DNA of 64,000 bases from Haliea sp. Its GTDB lineage: Bacteria; Pseudomonadota; Gammaproteobacteria; Pseudomonadales; Halieaceae. Made by a program: the position numbers and the translations under genes. The DNA lies in NCBI GenBank assembly GCA_016704305.1, contig JADJAL010000033.1:11376-75375 (forward strand), given 5' to 3'. A model generated the notes under the pieces. It was given only the letters and a program-made list of their open reading frames with translations, had not been told where the DNA came from and searched no databases. Positions 18,451 through 26,382 of the stretch are shown one piece after another. Every line of letters starts with the position of its first letter. The stretch's first letter is position 1.

Positions 18451-18534
18451 TGTCTCAATTTAACAACAAATTGTTACACTCGAGCAATGCCAAAGTATCG
18501 ACTGTACATTAACCTGCTTTAGCAGTCGCCTCAG
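18451..18534 (+). promoter_or_regulatory. Shared 84-bp upstream element, copy 1
   Basis: Aligns without gaps to 23670-23753: the first 22 bases differ at one position, the middle 14 are unrelated, and the last 48 differ at nine, for 64 matches of 84 by hand count. It contains TGTCTCAATT and ATGCCAAA blocks, CGACTGTA and CCTCAG. A weak -10-like TACATT at 18505-18510 lacks a good -35, which fits an activator-dependent promoter. It sits between the AraC gene and the operon starting at 18627. Confidence 0.7.
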
Positions 18535-18626
18535 TCAATTGCCAACGCATAACTGGTAAGCGGGCGTCATCTGGCGTAATGGCAATTACAACCCGTAAAT
18601 GCCGAACGATAACCTGGAGTGAATTT

Positions 18627-18956
18627 ATGAAGGCAGTTACCTCTTTAGTATTTATTCTCGCGCTTGTTTCCGGCTGTGCGGCGCAGGCCCCGGCACCACA
18701 GCAGCAGGTACAGGCGAACCTTGATAAGCCGATAGACTGCTCCACGGCAGCAGCAGATATCCAAACCTTGAACAGCGAGAAAGCCCGCACCTCGCAAGAG
18801 ATCGAGGACGGCGCCAGCTCCATTATTCCCGTGGGCGCGGTCGCGCATATGTTTGGTGGCAGCGAAAAGGACTCCTTCGAAATCGGCACCGGCGAGTACA
18901 ACAAGAAGCTGGATGCGAAAATTGCCCAAATCCGCCTGCAGTGTAATGTCAATTAA
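18627..18956 (+). CDS. Small lipoprotein
   Basis: 109 aa. Signal peptide with lipobox LALVSGC (Cys17), then a Gln/Pro/Ala linker (APAPQQQVQAN) and a helical region with DIQTLNSEKARTSQEI and a glycine-containing hydrophobic patch GASSIIPVGAVAHMFGG; one further Cys pair could bridge (DCSTAA and RLQCNVN). I do not recognise the family. CTGGAG precedes the ATG at about 7 bases. First gene of an operon of exported proteins downstream of the shared upstream element. Confidence 0.72.
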   Translation: MKAVTSLVFILALVSGCAAQAPAPQQQVQANLDKPIDCSTAAADIQTLNSEKARTSQEIEDGASSIIPVGAVAHMFGGSEKDSFEIGTGEYNKKLDAKIAQIRLQCNVN

Positions 18957-18967
18957 TGGAGGTTCAC

Positions 18968-19255
18968 ATGATGCTACGTCCTTTGCGCTACCTTGTTGTC
19001 AGCAGTGTTTTCCTCGCCGGCGTCGCCAGCGCGCAAGACACCCCCATACTTGATATGGTCGCCAACAAAGTCATCGAGAAGTACGAGAACGCCACCTGCG
19101 AGCAACTGTGGGAGCAGAAGGGCCAGCCGAAGTCGCCTGAGCAGCAGGCAGTGATCCAGAAGCTGCAAAGCGATCCTGAAATGCGCACTGTTTTCATCGA
19201 CAAGATTGCTGCGCCCATTGCCAATAAAATGTTCAGCTGCGGGATGATTCCATGA
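18968..19255 (+). CDS. Small periplasmic protein
   Basis: 95 aa with signal peptide (LRYLVVSSVFLAGVASAQ). The mature part is helical: DMVANKVIEKYENATCEQLW, SPEQQAVIQKLQSDPEMRTVFIDKIAAPIANKMFSCGMIP, with two cysteines that can pair. GGAGG stands just before the ATG pair at 18968/18971. Not a family I can name. Its stop overlaps the start of the DUF2092 gene, indicating coupled translation. Confidence 0.7.
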   Translation: MMLRPLRYLVVSSVFLAGVASAQDTPILDMVANKVIEKYENATCEQLWEQKGQPKSPEQQAVIQKLQSDPEMRTVFIDKIAAPIANKMFSCGMIP

Positions 19256-20076
19256 TGCGTGCACTCGCTCGATATTTACTACTGGGTACCTGCAGTTTAC
19301 TAGTGGCTGCGCAGGCAGGTGCTGAGACGCCGAAACCAGATGCCAGTGCCACGCCCGCACAAAACGTCAAAAAGATGGAGCTCGAACCGCGTGCGGTAGA
19401 GGTTATCAAGGCGATGTCAGCGACGCTCGCTGGTGCTTCAAGCATCACATTCACCGCGCTGGTATCAGAGGAAAGTCCCAGCCGACTCGGCCCCGCATTG
19501 ATGTACACCACGCGCAATAATGTCACGCTGCTAAGGCCCAACAATCTGAAAGTGATCACGCCCGGTGACGGCCCCGCCAATGAGTTCTACTATGACGGCA
19601 AGACCATTGTCACCTACGCACCTGCCGAAGATATGGTGGCGACGGCTCCAGCGCCACCGACGATCACCGGTGCACTGCAGTTGGCGTTTGATACAGCGGC
19701 GATTTATTTTCCATTTACCGACCTCATCGTCGACGATCCCTACGAAATTATTGCCAGCGATATGCAGCTGGCGTTTTATATCGGGCAATCGACTGTGGTA
19801 GGCAACACCACCACCGACATGATCGCCTACGCCAACGAGGACGTATTCGTGCAGGCATGGATAGGGACCGAAGACCATCTACCGCGGATGATGCGTGCCG
19901 TTTTTGCCGACGATCCGCTGCGCCTGAGGCATCAGGTGGAATTCAGTGAATGGCAATTGAATGGCGTGGCGAAGGACGAATCTTTCGCCTCGGTGAAGGC
20001 TGCCGATGCAAAACCCATTCCGTTCGCACGACCAGACCAGAAGCCCGTGTCACCGACCAAAGGAGGCAAGCAATGA
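19252..20076 (+). CDS. DUF2092 exported protein
   Basis: 274 aa with signal peptide (ALARYLLLGTCSLLVAAQAGA). After a Pro/Ala-rich linker the protein matches DUF2092: AVEVIKAMSATLAGASSITFTA, the basic TTRNNVTLLRPNNLKV, FYYDGKTIVTYAP and WIGTEDHLPRMMRAVF with late EFSEWQLNG. The fold resembles periplasmic lipoprotein-carrier (LolA/LolB-like) proteins that bind hydrophobic molecules, so lipid or sterol binding is possible but unproven. Overlaps both neighbours by 4 bp. Confidence 0.8.
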   Translation: MMRALARYLLLGTCSLLVAAQAGAETPKPDASATPAQNVKKMELEPRAVEVIKAMSATLAGASSITFTALVSEESPSRLGPALMYTTRNNVTLLRPNNLKVITPGDGPANEFYYDGKTIVTYAPAEDMVATAPAPPTITGALQLAFDTAAIYFPFTDLIVDDPYEIIASDMQLAFYIGQSTVVGNTTTDMIAYANEDVFVQAWIGTEDHLPRMMRAVFADDPLRLRHQVEFSEWQLNGVAKDESFASVKAADAKPIPFARPDQKPVSPTKGGKQ

Positions 20077-20849
20077 AAGCGAATACTGTCGGTGCGGTTG
20101 GATTGATAGTAATACTGTGCGTACCAGTGACGGCGCAGGCGTACCGAGGCGCCAACCGATGGGGCGGCACAACGACGCACTCCTATGGTTCCACCAGCAT
20201 GTCGGATCGCTGGGGCGGCAGCATGTCGCATACCCGAGGCGAGGGAACTACTGCGACCGGAGCTTACGGTGGCACGGCCACACATGAGGAGGGATCGGGG
20301 CAGACCGATTTTTCTAAGGACGGCGACTCAGCCACCCACACCTATGGCGAAGGCACTTCCGCGACCAATGCCTATGGCGGCAGCGCCTATCACGCCGAGG
20401 GTTCCGGTTATACCAGCTATACCAGCGCCAACGGCGCGACCGCCTACCACAGCCCCTATTACGGCGATCCCTATGTCGGCTATCACCCCCCGGCAACGGT
20501 AAATTACTACGGCTCGGGCTGTTACGAGTGCTCGGACAACAACAACGATGCCGGTGCAGCCGCCGTCGCCGGCGCCGTAGTCGGCCTTGCGGCGGGGGCG
20601 GCCGTCGCGGGCAGTGAAGAAGCGGCCGCAAACGCCAACACCGCGAATGCCTATAACGCCGGTTATGACGCAGCTGCAGCCAATGCGCCTGGAACTTTTG
20701 CCATGGGTGAGGTGGTTGCGAGGCTACCAGCAGGTTGCACCTCGCCGCCGATTGCCGGCAACAACACCTATTTCCTGTGCGGCAATACCTGGTTCCTGCC
20801 CGCTTCAGGTGCGAATGGTGTTTACTTTCGCGTGGTGCCGGCACCGTAA
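20073..20849 (+). CDS. Exported Gly/Ser/Thr/Tyr-rich repeat protein
   Basis: 258 aa with signal peptide (VGAVGLIVILCVPVTAQA). Residues about 27-135 are imperfect repeats of the form G-E-G-T-x-A-T-x-A-Y-G-G-x-A-x-H-x-E-G-S-G, plus RWGG and HSYGS variants. A Tyr/Pro-rich stretch (HSPYYGDPYVGYHPP), CYECSDNNN, an Ala/Gly hydrophobic segment (AAAVAGAVVGLAAGAAVA) and a C-terminal domain with two cysteines (LPAGCTSPP, YFLCGNTWFLP) follow. It looks like a surface or matrix protein with one possible membrane-spanning segment. The start overlaps the DUF2092 stop. Confidence 0.75.
   Translation: MKANTVGAVGLIVILCVPVTAQAYRGANRWGGTTTHSYGSTSMSDRWGGSMSHTRGEGTTATGAYGGTATHEEGSGQTDFSKDGDSATHTYGEGTSATNAYGGSAYHAEGSGYTSYTSANGATAYHSPYYGDPYVGYHPPATVNYYGSGCYECSDNNNDAGAAAVAGAVVGLAAGAAVAGSEEAAANANTANAYNAGYDAAAANAPGTFAMGEVVARLPAGCTSPPIAGNNTYFLCGNTWFLPASGANGVYFRVVPAP
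20150..20470 (+). repeat. Imperfect coding repeats in the Gly-rich protein
   Basis: The coding region repeats units of about 22 codons built on G-E-G-T-x-A-T, A-Y-G-G and H-x-E-G-S-G. The best two units lie around 20235-20310 and 20345-20415. Units are diverged, so they are not a recent expansion. Confidence 0.6.
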
Positions 20850-20981
20850 ATTTCAGCGCTTGAATCAATCGCAGCCCCAGGCCGAGCGACGCTACGCTAG
20901 CGCGCTCAGTCTGTGTCTTCGCGCGTGCCACACTTCGAACCGGTCTTTTTCAAACAAAGCCTTTAGCCTCAGGAGCATCGC

Positions 20982-21695
20982 ATGAAAACCATTCTCCACA
21001 GTGTGTTACTGCTACTCACAGCTTCTCTTTGTGTAGCTGGCTGTGCAACCAGCGAAGTAACCAGCGACGAACAGATGACCAGTGGGGCATTGCCTCGCCC
21101 GAATACCATCTGGGTCTATAGCTTCGCGGGATCGCCGGACGGCGTGCCCCCTGAATCCAGCCTGGCAGGGCAGTTGTCGTCATTTGATGCACCCCTTCCT
21201 GACGACACGGCTGCAGGCCAGCAAGTTGGCGGTGAGATCGCATCGAGCCTGGTTACGGACATCAACGCGATGGGGCTGAGTGCGGTCGTTGCTTGGCCGG
21301 GTGCCCAGCCGCAGATCAACGACATTGTGCTGCACGGTTACATCATTTCAATGAACGCCGGCAACGAGCAGGAGCGCGCAATAATCGGACTGGGTGACGG
21401 CACTTCGCAATTATCGGTGGCGGTGGAAGGATTCCAAATGACAAGCGAGGGACTGCGTGAACTCGGTGCCGGTTCAACGGAGGCCACCGGCGCCAAGTCG
21501 CCGGGCGTGGGCGTCGGCCTGGTCGTTTCGCTGATCTCGCACAACCCGCTCAGCCTCATCGTTACCTCTGCAGTCCAGTTGGACCAGGAGCACACCGGTA
21601 AAGGCGGCCTCAGCGGAAGAGCGACGCAGACCGCGAAGGAGATTGCAGGCCAGCTGAAAACCAAGTTCCAGGAGCAGGGCTGGATTCCCTATTAG
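20982..21695 (+). CDS. DUF4410-like lipoprotein
   Basis: 237 aa lipoprotein with lipobox SLCVAGC (Cys20). The mature protein has TIWVYSFAGSPD, a conserved helix SSLVTDINAMGLSAVVA, DIVLHGYIISMNAGNEQERAIIGLGDG and a C-terminal hydrophobic VGVGLVVSLISHNPLSLIV, as in DUF4410 proteins of unknown function. CAGGAG precedes the ATG. The 132-bp gap after the repeat protein is A/T-poor and shows no clear terminator, so it may belong to the same operon. Confidence 0.72.
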   Translation: MKTILHSVLLLLTASLCVAGCATSEVTSDEQMTSGALPRPNTIWVYSFAGSPDGVPPESSLAGQLSSFDAPLPDDTAAGQQVGGEIASSLVTDINAMGLSAVVAWPGAQPQINDIVLHGYIISMNAGNEQERAIIGLGDGTSQLSVAVEGFQMTSEGLRELGAGSTEATGAKSPGVGVGLVVSLISHNPLSLIVTSAVQLDQEHTGKGGLSGRATQTAKEIAGQLKTKFQEQGWIPY

Positions 21696-21726
21696 GCGAT
21701 AGACAACCCGGGGCGCAGGGTCGCGG

Positions 21727-22947
21727 CTACCGCCAGTTGTAGTTGAAATCCAGCAGCATCGTGTAGGGATCCTTGGTCTTGCCGGCAACCCGACCTTTGA
21801 GTGGGGAGTCACCGGTATCGATCGGCGCACTGCCGGTGTCGATCAGGTCGATGCTGAACTGCACATCGTTGCCACTGGCAAGCTTGTAGGTAATGCCACC
21901 GCCCACGCCCCAGATCTCGTCCAGATCCATACCGAAGGTGCGGTTCGCGTTGTCGACCGGCTGTTCCACCCACATGATACCCACTGCGCCACGCATTTTG
22001 GCGTTGATCGGCCAACTGGTGCCGGAGGTAACCATGTAAAAATCGTTGAACATGCCCTGCGGCACGTTGAGCGTGCCCTCCTCCATATACACATCCGTCA
22101 CGCCAAAATCCGAAAACTCCATCCACATGACATCGACGGTGAAGTCCCAGTCGTTCTGCAGGCGATGGTAGAGGCCAATACCCGCGTTCATCGGCACATT
22201 GTCCGCGACTTCGATGGTCTGGCTCTGGATGCGATCGATCACCGCCTGCGGCCGGCGCACATTCGCCAGGTCGACTTCGGTGTCCATGTCGATGTTGATC
22301 TCGGAGTTGTAAACAAGGCCTACCCGGGTGTCGGGTGAAAAACTGTACAGGGCGCTGATCGAAAACCCGGCGCCCACGCCATCCGCTTCCGCCGTCAGCT
22401 TGCCATCGTCATGGGTTTCTCCATTCAGGCTGTTGCTGACTTGCGTGCGAATCTCCGAGTCGCTGTACATAATGCGGCTGGCGGCGCCGAGGGAGAGGTT
22501 GTCGTTAACGCGATACGAAACTGCGGGACTGAACGCGATGTAAACCAGGGAGAACCGGTCGCTGTAGTAGCGACCGGCCCAGTTGGGACCATTGGTCGCA
22601 CCAAAACCGGTGGGCACGTTCAGCGAGGCGCCAAAGTGCCAGTCCTGCTGGTACTGGCGAGAGTAGAAGAACGAGGGGATCAGGGTGGGATCGGAGTCGC
22701 GCGGGTTGCCGCCCTCCACCGTCGTGACATTTTCATTCACCTCGAAAGAGGAGAAGTCCACGACCAGTATCGGGTTGCCGCTCATCTGGGTGCCTTCGAG
22801 CATCGACATGCCCGCGGGATTGGAGAACACCGTCTCGGCGCTGTAGGCCCTCGCGAACAGGCCGGTAAAAGCCGGCCCGGTGGCATAGACCGGTGCAGAA
22901 GCAATGCAGGTGGCGAAGAAAAAAACTGGCACAGAATTCAGTTTCAT
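21727..22947 (-). CDS. OmpP1/FadL/TodX family outer membrane porin
   Basis: 406 aa with signal peptide (FFFATCIASAPVYA). The mature N-terminus has the FadL hatch signature FARAYSAETVFSNPAGMSML with the NPAG motif. Alternating beta strands run to the end (SLVYIAFSPAVSYRVNDNLSLG, WDFTVDVMWMEFSDFG, LDFNYNWR). FadL-type barrels take up hydrophobic compounds such as fatty acids, alkanes, aromatics or sterols. GAGGA precedes the start. It lies between the two operons that share the upstream element, in opposite orientation. Confidence 0.9.
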   Translation of the reverse strand: MKLNSVPVFFFATCIASAPVYATGPAFTGLFARAYSAETVFSNPAGMSMLEGTQMSGNPILVVDFSSFEVNENVTTVEGGNPRDSDPTLIPSFFYSRQYQQDWHFGASLNVPTGFGATNGPNWAGRYYSDRFSLVYIAFSPAVSYRVNDNLSLGAASRIMYSDSEIRTQVSNSLNGETHDDGKLTAEADGVGAGFSISALYSFSPDTRVGLVYNSEINIDMDTEVDLANVRRPQAVIDRIQSQTIEVADNVPMNAGIGLYHRLQNDWDFTVDVMWMEFSDFGVTDVYMEEGTLNVPQGMFNDFYMVTSGTSWPINAKMRGAVGIMWVEQPVDNANRTFGMDLDEIWGVGGGITYKLASGNDVQFSIDLIDTGSAPIDTGDSPLKGRVAGKTKDPYTMLLDFNYNWR

Positions 22948-23140
22948 GCAGTCCTCTGGACAAATGTTATTGCGGCAGTTTTGCAGCGCAGGGAGCCCTG
23001 GTTTGCACCTGTAATTCCAGGCGATGATCCGCGCTGCTTACCACCACGGACATGGACAAGCGTGGATTGCGCTACGAGCCGACTGGCCGGCAGATTCGAG
23101 ACCCCGGGCCAGTCGTTCTCGGTATACCTGTCGGAAGAAT

Positions 23141-23473
23141 TTATTGCATCGAATCCACGCGCGAGGCACCGGCGAAGCAGGAGTTGCTGCCGTTGTCGGG
23201 ACAAATCACGACATAACTGTTGCGTTTGCCGCAGCCGCTGACGCCCACCGTATATTCGGCCCGTTCATAGCCAAAGCGGAACGAAACGGGTTGCACGGTC
23301 TCGCTGGATATCAGTTCACCCGTGGCCGCAGGGCAGTTCATTTCGAAGGCACCGCGACGCACAGCCATATCGATGGCGGTGGGCTGCATCTGGTCGATGA
23401 ACGGCGGGCCTGAGGCACAGGCTGACAACAGGATCGGCATGGCGATAAGCAATGTAGTGTGTCGTTTCAACAT
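23141..23473 (-). CDS. Small lipoprotein
   Basis: 110 aa with lipobox PILLSAC (Cys19). The mature part has MAVRRGAFEMNCPAATGEL, SFRFGYERAEYTVGVSGCGKRNSYVVICPDNGSNSCFAG, with four cysteines likely forming disulfides. AAGGA lies before the ATG. Not a family I can name. It precedes the FadL-type gene on the same strand with 193 bp between them. Confidence 0.7.
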   Translation of the reverse strand: MLKRHTTLLIAMPILLSACASGPPFIDQMQPTAIDMAVRRGAFEMNCPAATGELISSETVQPVSFRFGYERAEYTVGVSGCGKRNSYVVICPDNGSNSCFAGASRVDSMQ

Positions 23474-23669
23474 AACTTGATCCTTATATTTCTATGAACA
23501 ATCGGGAGCTCTGATTTTCACGAGCGACCTAATCATAGTAGAAGCGCAAAATCGGTATCAACTCATTTCACGGGAGCGCGCCCTGTCTGTGGCTAACGAT
23601 GGATGAAGGGAATATCGCGGGGACTCAGAGGCATCGACAAAAATATCGCGATGAACGACGGCGAAAAAA

Positions 23670-23753
23670 TGTCTCAATTAAACAACAAATTTATCTGAAC
23701 GAAACATGCCAAATTGCCGACTGTAAATTACCCTGCTCTGGCAGCCACCTCAG
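23670..23753 (+). promoter_or_regulatory. Shared 84-bp upstream element, copy 2
   Basis: Ungapped match to 18451-18534 (about 64 of 84 bases). It ends 12 bp before the arylsulfatase ATG at 23766. A TAAATT at 23724-23729 occupies the same place as TACATT in copy 1 and could be a -10 box, again without a recognisable -35. The conserved TGTCTCAATT and ATGCCAAA blocks, one on each side of an unconserved 14-base spacer, are the best candidates for regulator half-sites. Confidence 0.7.
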
Positions 23754-23765
23754 AGTAGCAAACCC

Positions 23766-26294
23766 ATGAAATTATTCGTTTCTGAACGCCCAACCCGCTT
23801 CGCACTTTGTACCGCTTTGTTGGTCGCCGCTTCGGCGATGCCCTTTGCCCACGCCCAACAGGTGACCGGCACGCCGGGTTCGCCCAGCGCCACGACCACC
23901 ATCAGCGGCGAGCAATTACCGGCTCCAGCGCCAGCATTCGGCGGCGTCATCCAGAATGACGCGCTGCAGTCGAAACCCTGGTGGCCACCGACTGTCGTGC
24001 CGCCAGCCGGCGCACCAAACGTGTTGCTGATCATCACAGACGACGCCGGCTTCGGCGTTCCCAGCACCTTCGGCGGCGTCATCCCGACGCCTGCGATGGA
24101 CCGCATTGCCAACGAGGGCCTGCGCTACAACCGCATCATGTCCACCGCGCTGTGCTCGCCGACGCGCGCTGCCCTGATCACCGGGCGCAACCATCACTCC
24201 GTGGGTTTTGGCGTAATTTCCGAGCAGTCCACCGGCTTCCCGGGTTACAACAGCATCATCGGCGTGGACAACGCCACGATCGGCCGCATCCTGCTCGACA
24301 ACGGCTACAACACGGCGTGGTTCGGCAAGGACCACAACACCCCCGCTTTCCAGGCAAGTCAGTCCGGGCCGTTCACACAGTGGCCGACCGGCATGGGTTT
24401 TGAATACTTCTACGGTTTCGTCGGTGGCGACTCCAACCAGTGGGAGCCCAACCTGTTCCGCAATACCACGCAGATCTACCCATTCCAGGGCAAGGAACCC
24501 GGCAGCTGGAACCTGATCACGGGCATGGCCGACGAGGCCATCGACTGGGCGACGCGCATGCACCAGACCGATCCGAGCAAACCTATTTTTATAAAGTACG
24601 CGCCGGGCGCGACCCACGCGCCACACCACCCGACCAAGGAGTGGGTAGACAAGATCAGCGCGATGCACCTGTTCGACGATGGCTATGAGAAGCTGCGCGA
24701 GCGCATCTTCGAGAACCAGAAGAAGCTTGGCGTGATCCCCGCGGATTCAAAGCTGACACCCTGGCCTGACGACGTGCTGACGCCCTGGGACAAGCTCACG
24801 CCCGATGCGCAAAAACTCTACATCCGGCAGGTCGAGGTCTTCGCCGCCTTCGCCGCCTACAGCGACCACGAGATCGGACGCGTGATCCAGGCCTTCGAGG
24901 ACCTGGGCAAGCTCGACAACACACTGGTGATCTATATCAACGGCGACAACGGCACCAGCGCCGAGGGTGGACCGCTGGGCACGCCCAACGAAGTCGCGTT
25001 CTTCAACGGTGTCAGCGTGCCCGTGGATGTACAAATGAAGTGGTACGACGTCTGGGGCACGGAGGAGACCTACAACCATATGTCAGCGGGCTGGTCGTGG
25101 GCCTTTGATACCCCCTTTGACTGGTTCAAGCAGAATGCCTCGCGCCTCGGTGGCGTCAACCAGAACATGGTGGTGTCGTGGCCGGCGCGCATCAAGGACA
25201 AGGGCGGTCTGCGTGATCAGTTCATGCATGTGATCGACCATGTGCCAACGATCCTGGAGGTCACCGGCATCAGCGCTCCGGACATGGTCGACGGCATCGA
25301 GCAAAAACCGATCGAGGGCACCAGCTTTGCCTATACCTTCGATGCGAAAAACGCGAAGGAACCCTCGCGCCACACGACCCAGTATTTCGAGATGATGGGC
25401 CAGTGGGCGTTGTATCAAGACGGCTGGCTGCTGAGCACCAAGGTCGATCGCGCGCCCTGGGACGCCTTCGGCGCGGCCAACGATGACCCGCTGAACAACC
25501 AGGTGTTCCAGTTGTACAACCTGAACGAGGACTTCACGCAATCCGAGGACCTGGCCGCGCAAAACCCGCAAAAGGTCGCGCAAATGCTCGAGCAGTTCCT
25601 CGCCGAGGCGAAGAAGCATCAGGTGCTGCCACTCGATGGCTCGGTGGCGGCGCGCGTCATCGCGCCGCGCCCGAACATCACCGCCGGGCGCACGGAGTTT
25701 GTGTATACGCAACCCATGGTCGGCCTGCCGCAGGGCGACTCGCCGCTGCTGCTTAACACCTCCTACACGATTACCGCGGAGATCGACGTACCCCAGGGCG
25801 GTGCCCAGGGCATGATGCTGACCTCGGGCGGCCGCTTCGCCGGTTATGGCTTCTACCTGCTCGAGGGCAAGCCGGTGTTTCTGTGGAACCTGATCAACCT
25901 CGAGCGCCTGAAGTGGGAAGGTACGGAGGCGCTCACCCCCGGCAAGCACACGGTTGAGTTCGACTTCAAGTACGAAGGCCTTGGCGTTGGCACGTTGGTG
26001 TACAACAGCTTCAGCGGACTTGGCCAGCCCGGCACAGGTACGCTCTCGGTGGATGGCAAGGTGGTGGCCACGAAGCGCATGGAGAAGACGCTGCCAATCA
26101 TCCTGCAGTGGGATGAAAGCTTCGACGTCGGCTCCGATACGCTGACCGGTGTCAACGATGCCGACTACAAACCGCCGTTCCCCCTGACTGCGACGCTCAA
26201 CAAGCTGACGATCAAGGTGGATCGGCCGCAGCTCTCGCCCGCGGACATCCAGAAACTGGAAGCAGGCATGAAGGCGGCAGCCGACGCGTCGTAG
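23766..26294 (+). CDS. Secreted arylsulfatase, long form
   Basis: 842 aa. Signal peptide about residues 1-30, Pro-rich linker, then a type I sulfatase domain: metal-binding Asp92-Asp93 in LLIITDDAGFG, the formylglycine site Cys130 in LCSPTRAALITGR (C-x-P-x-R), GKDHN and later YINGDNGTSAEGG. Residues about 640-840 form a beta-rich C-terminal domain (TYTITAEIDVPQGGAQGMML). It hydrolyses sulfate esters outside the cytoplasm once Cys130 is converted to formylglycine. The ATG has only a weak ribosome site. First gene of the operon with DUF3604, parvulin and HupE genes. Confidence 0.92.
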   Translation: MKLFVSERPTRFALCTALLVAASAMPFAHAQQVTGTPGSPSATTTISGEQLPAPAPAFGGVIQNDALQSKPWWPPTVVPPAGAPNVLLIITDDAGFGVPSTFGGVIPTPAMDRIANEGLRYNRIMSTALCSPTRAALITGRNHHSVGFGVISEQSTGFPGYNSIIGVDNATIGRILLDNGYNTAWFGKDHNTPAFQASQSGPFTQWPTGMGFEYFYGFVGGDSNQWEPNLFRNTTQIYPFQGKEPGSWNLITGMADEAIDWATRMHQTDPSKPIFIKYAPGATHAPHHPTKEWVDKISAMHLFDDGYEKLRERIFENQKKLGVIPADSKLTPWPDDVLTPWDKLTPDAQKLYIRQVEVFAAFAAYSDHEIGRVIQAFEDLGKLDNTLVIYINGDNGTSAEGGPLGTPNEVAFFNGVSVPVDVQMKWYDVWGTEETYNHMSAGWSWAFDTPFDWFKQNASRLGGVNQNMVVSWPARIKDKGGLRDQFMHVIDHVPTILEVTGISAPDMVDGIEQKPIEGTSFAYTFDAKNAKEPSRHTTQYFEMMGQWALYQDGWLLSTKVDRAPWDAFGAANDDPLNNQVFQLYNLNEDFTQSEDLAAQNPQKVAQMLEQFLAEAKKHQVLPLDGSVAARVIAPRPNITAGRTEFVYTQPMVGLPQGDSPLLLNTSYTITAEIDVPQGGAQGMMLTSGGRFAGYGFYLLEGKPVFLWNLINLERLKWEGTEALTPGKHTVEFDFKYEGLGVGTLVYNSFSGLGQPGTGTLSVDGKVVATKRMEKTLPIILQWDESFDVGSDTLTGVNDADYKPPFPLTATLNKLTIKVDRPQLSPADIQKLEAGMKAAADAS

Positions 26295-26382
26295 TAATCC
26301 GGTTACACTGATGGTTTCGCCGCGAATGATCACAGTAAGCGGCGGGGCCACGTGAACAATAAAACTGAACCGGAGCTGGATT

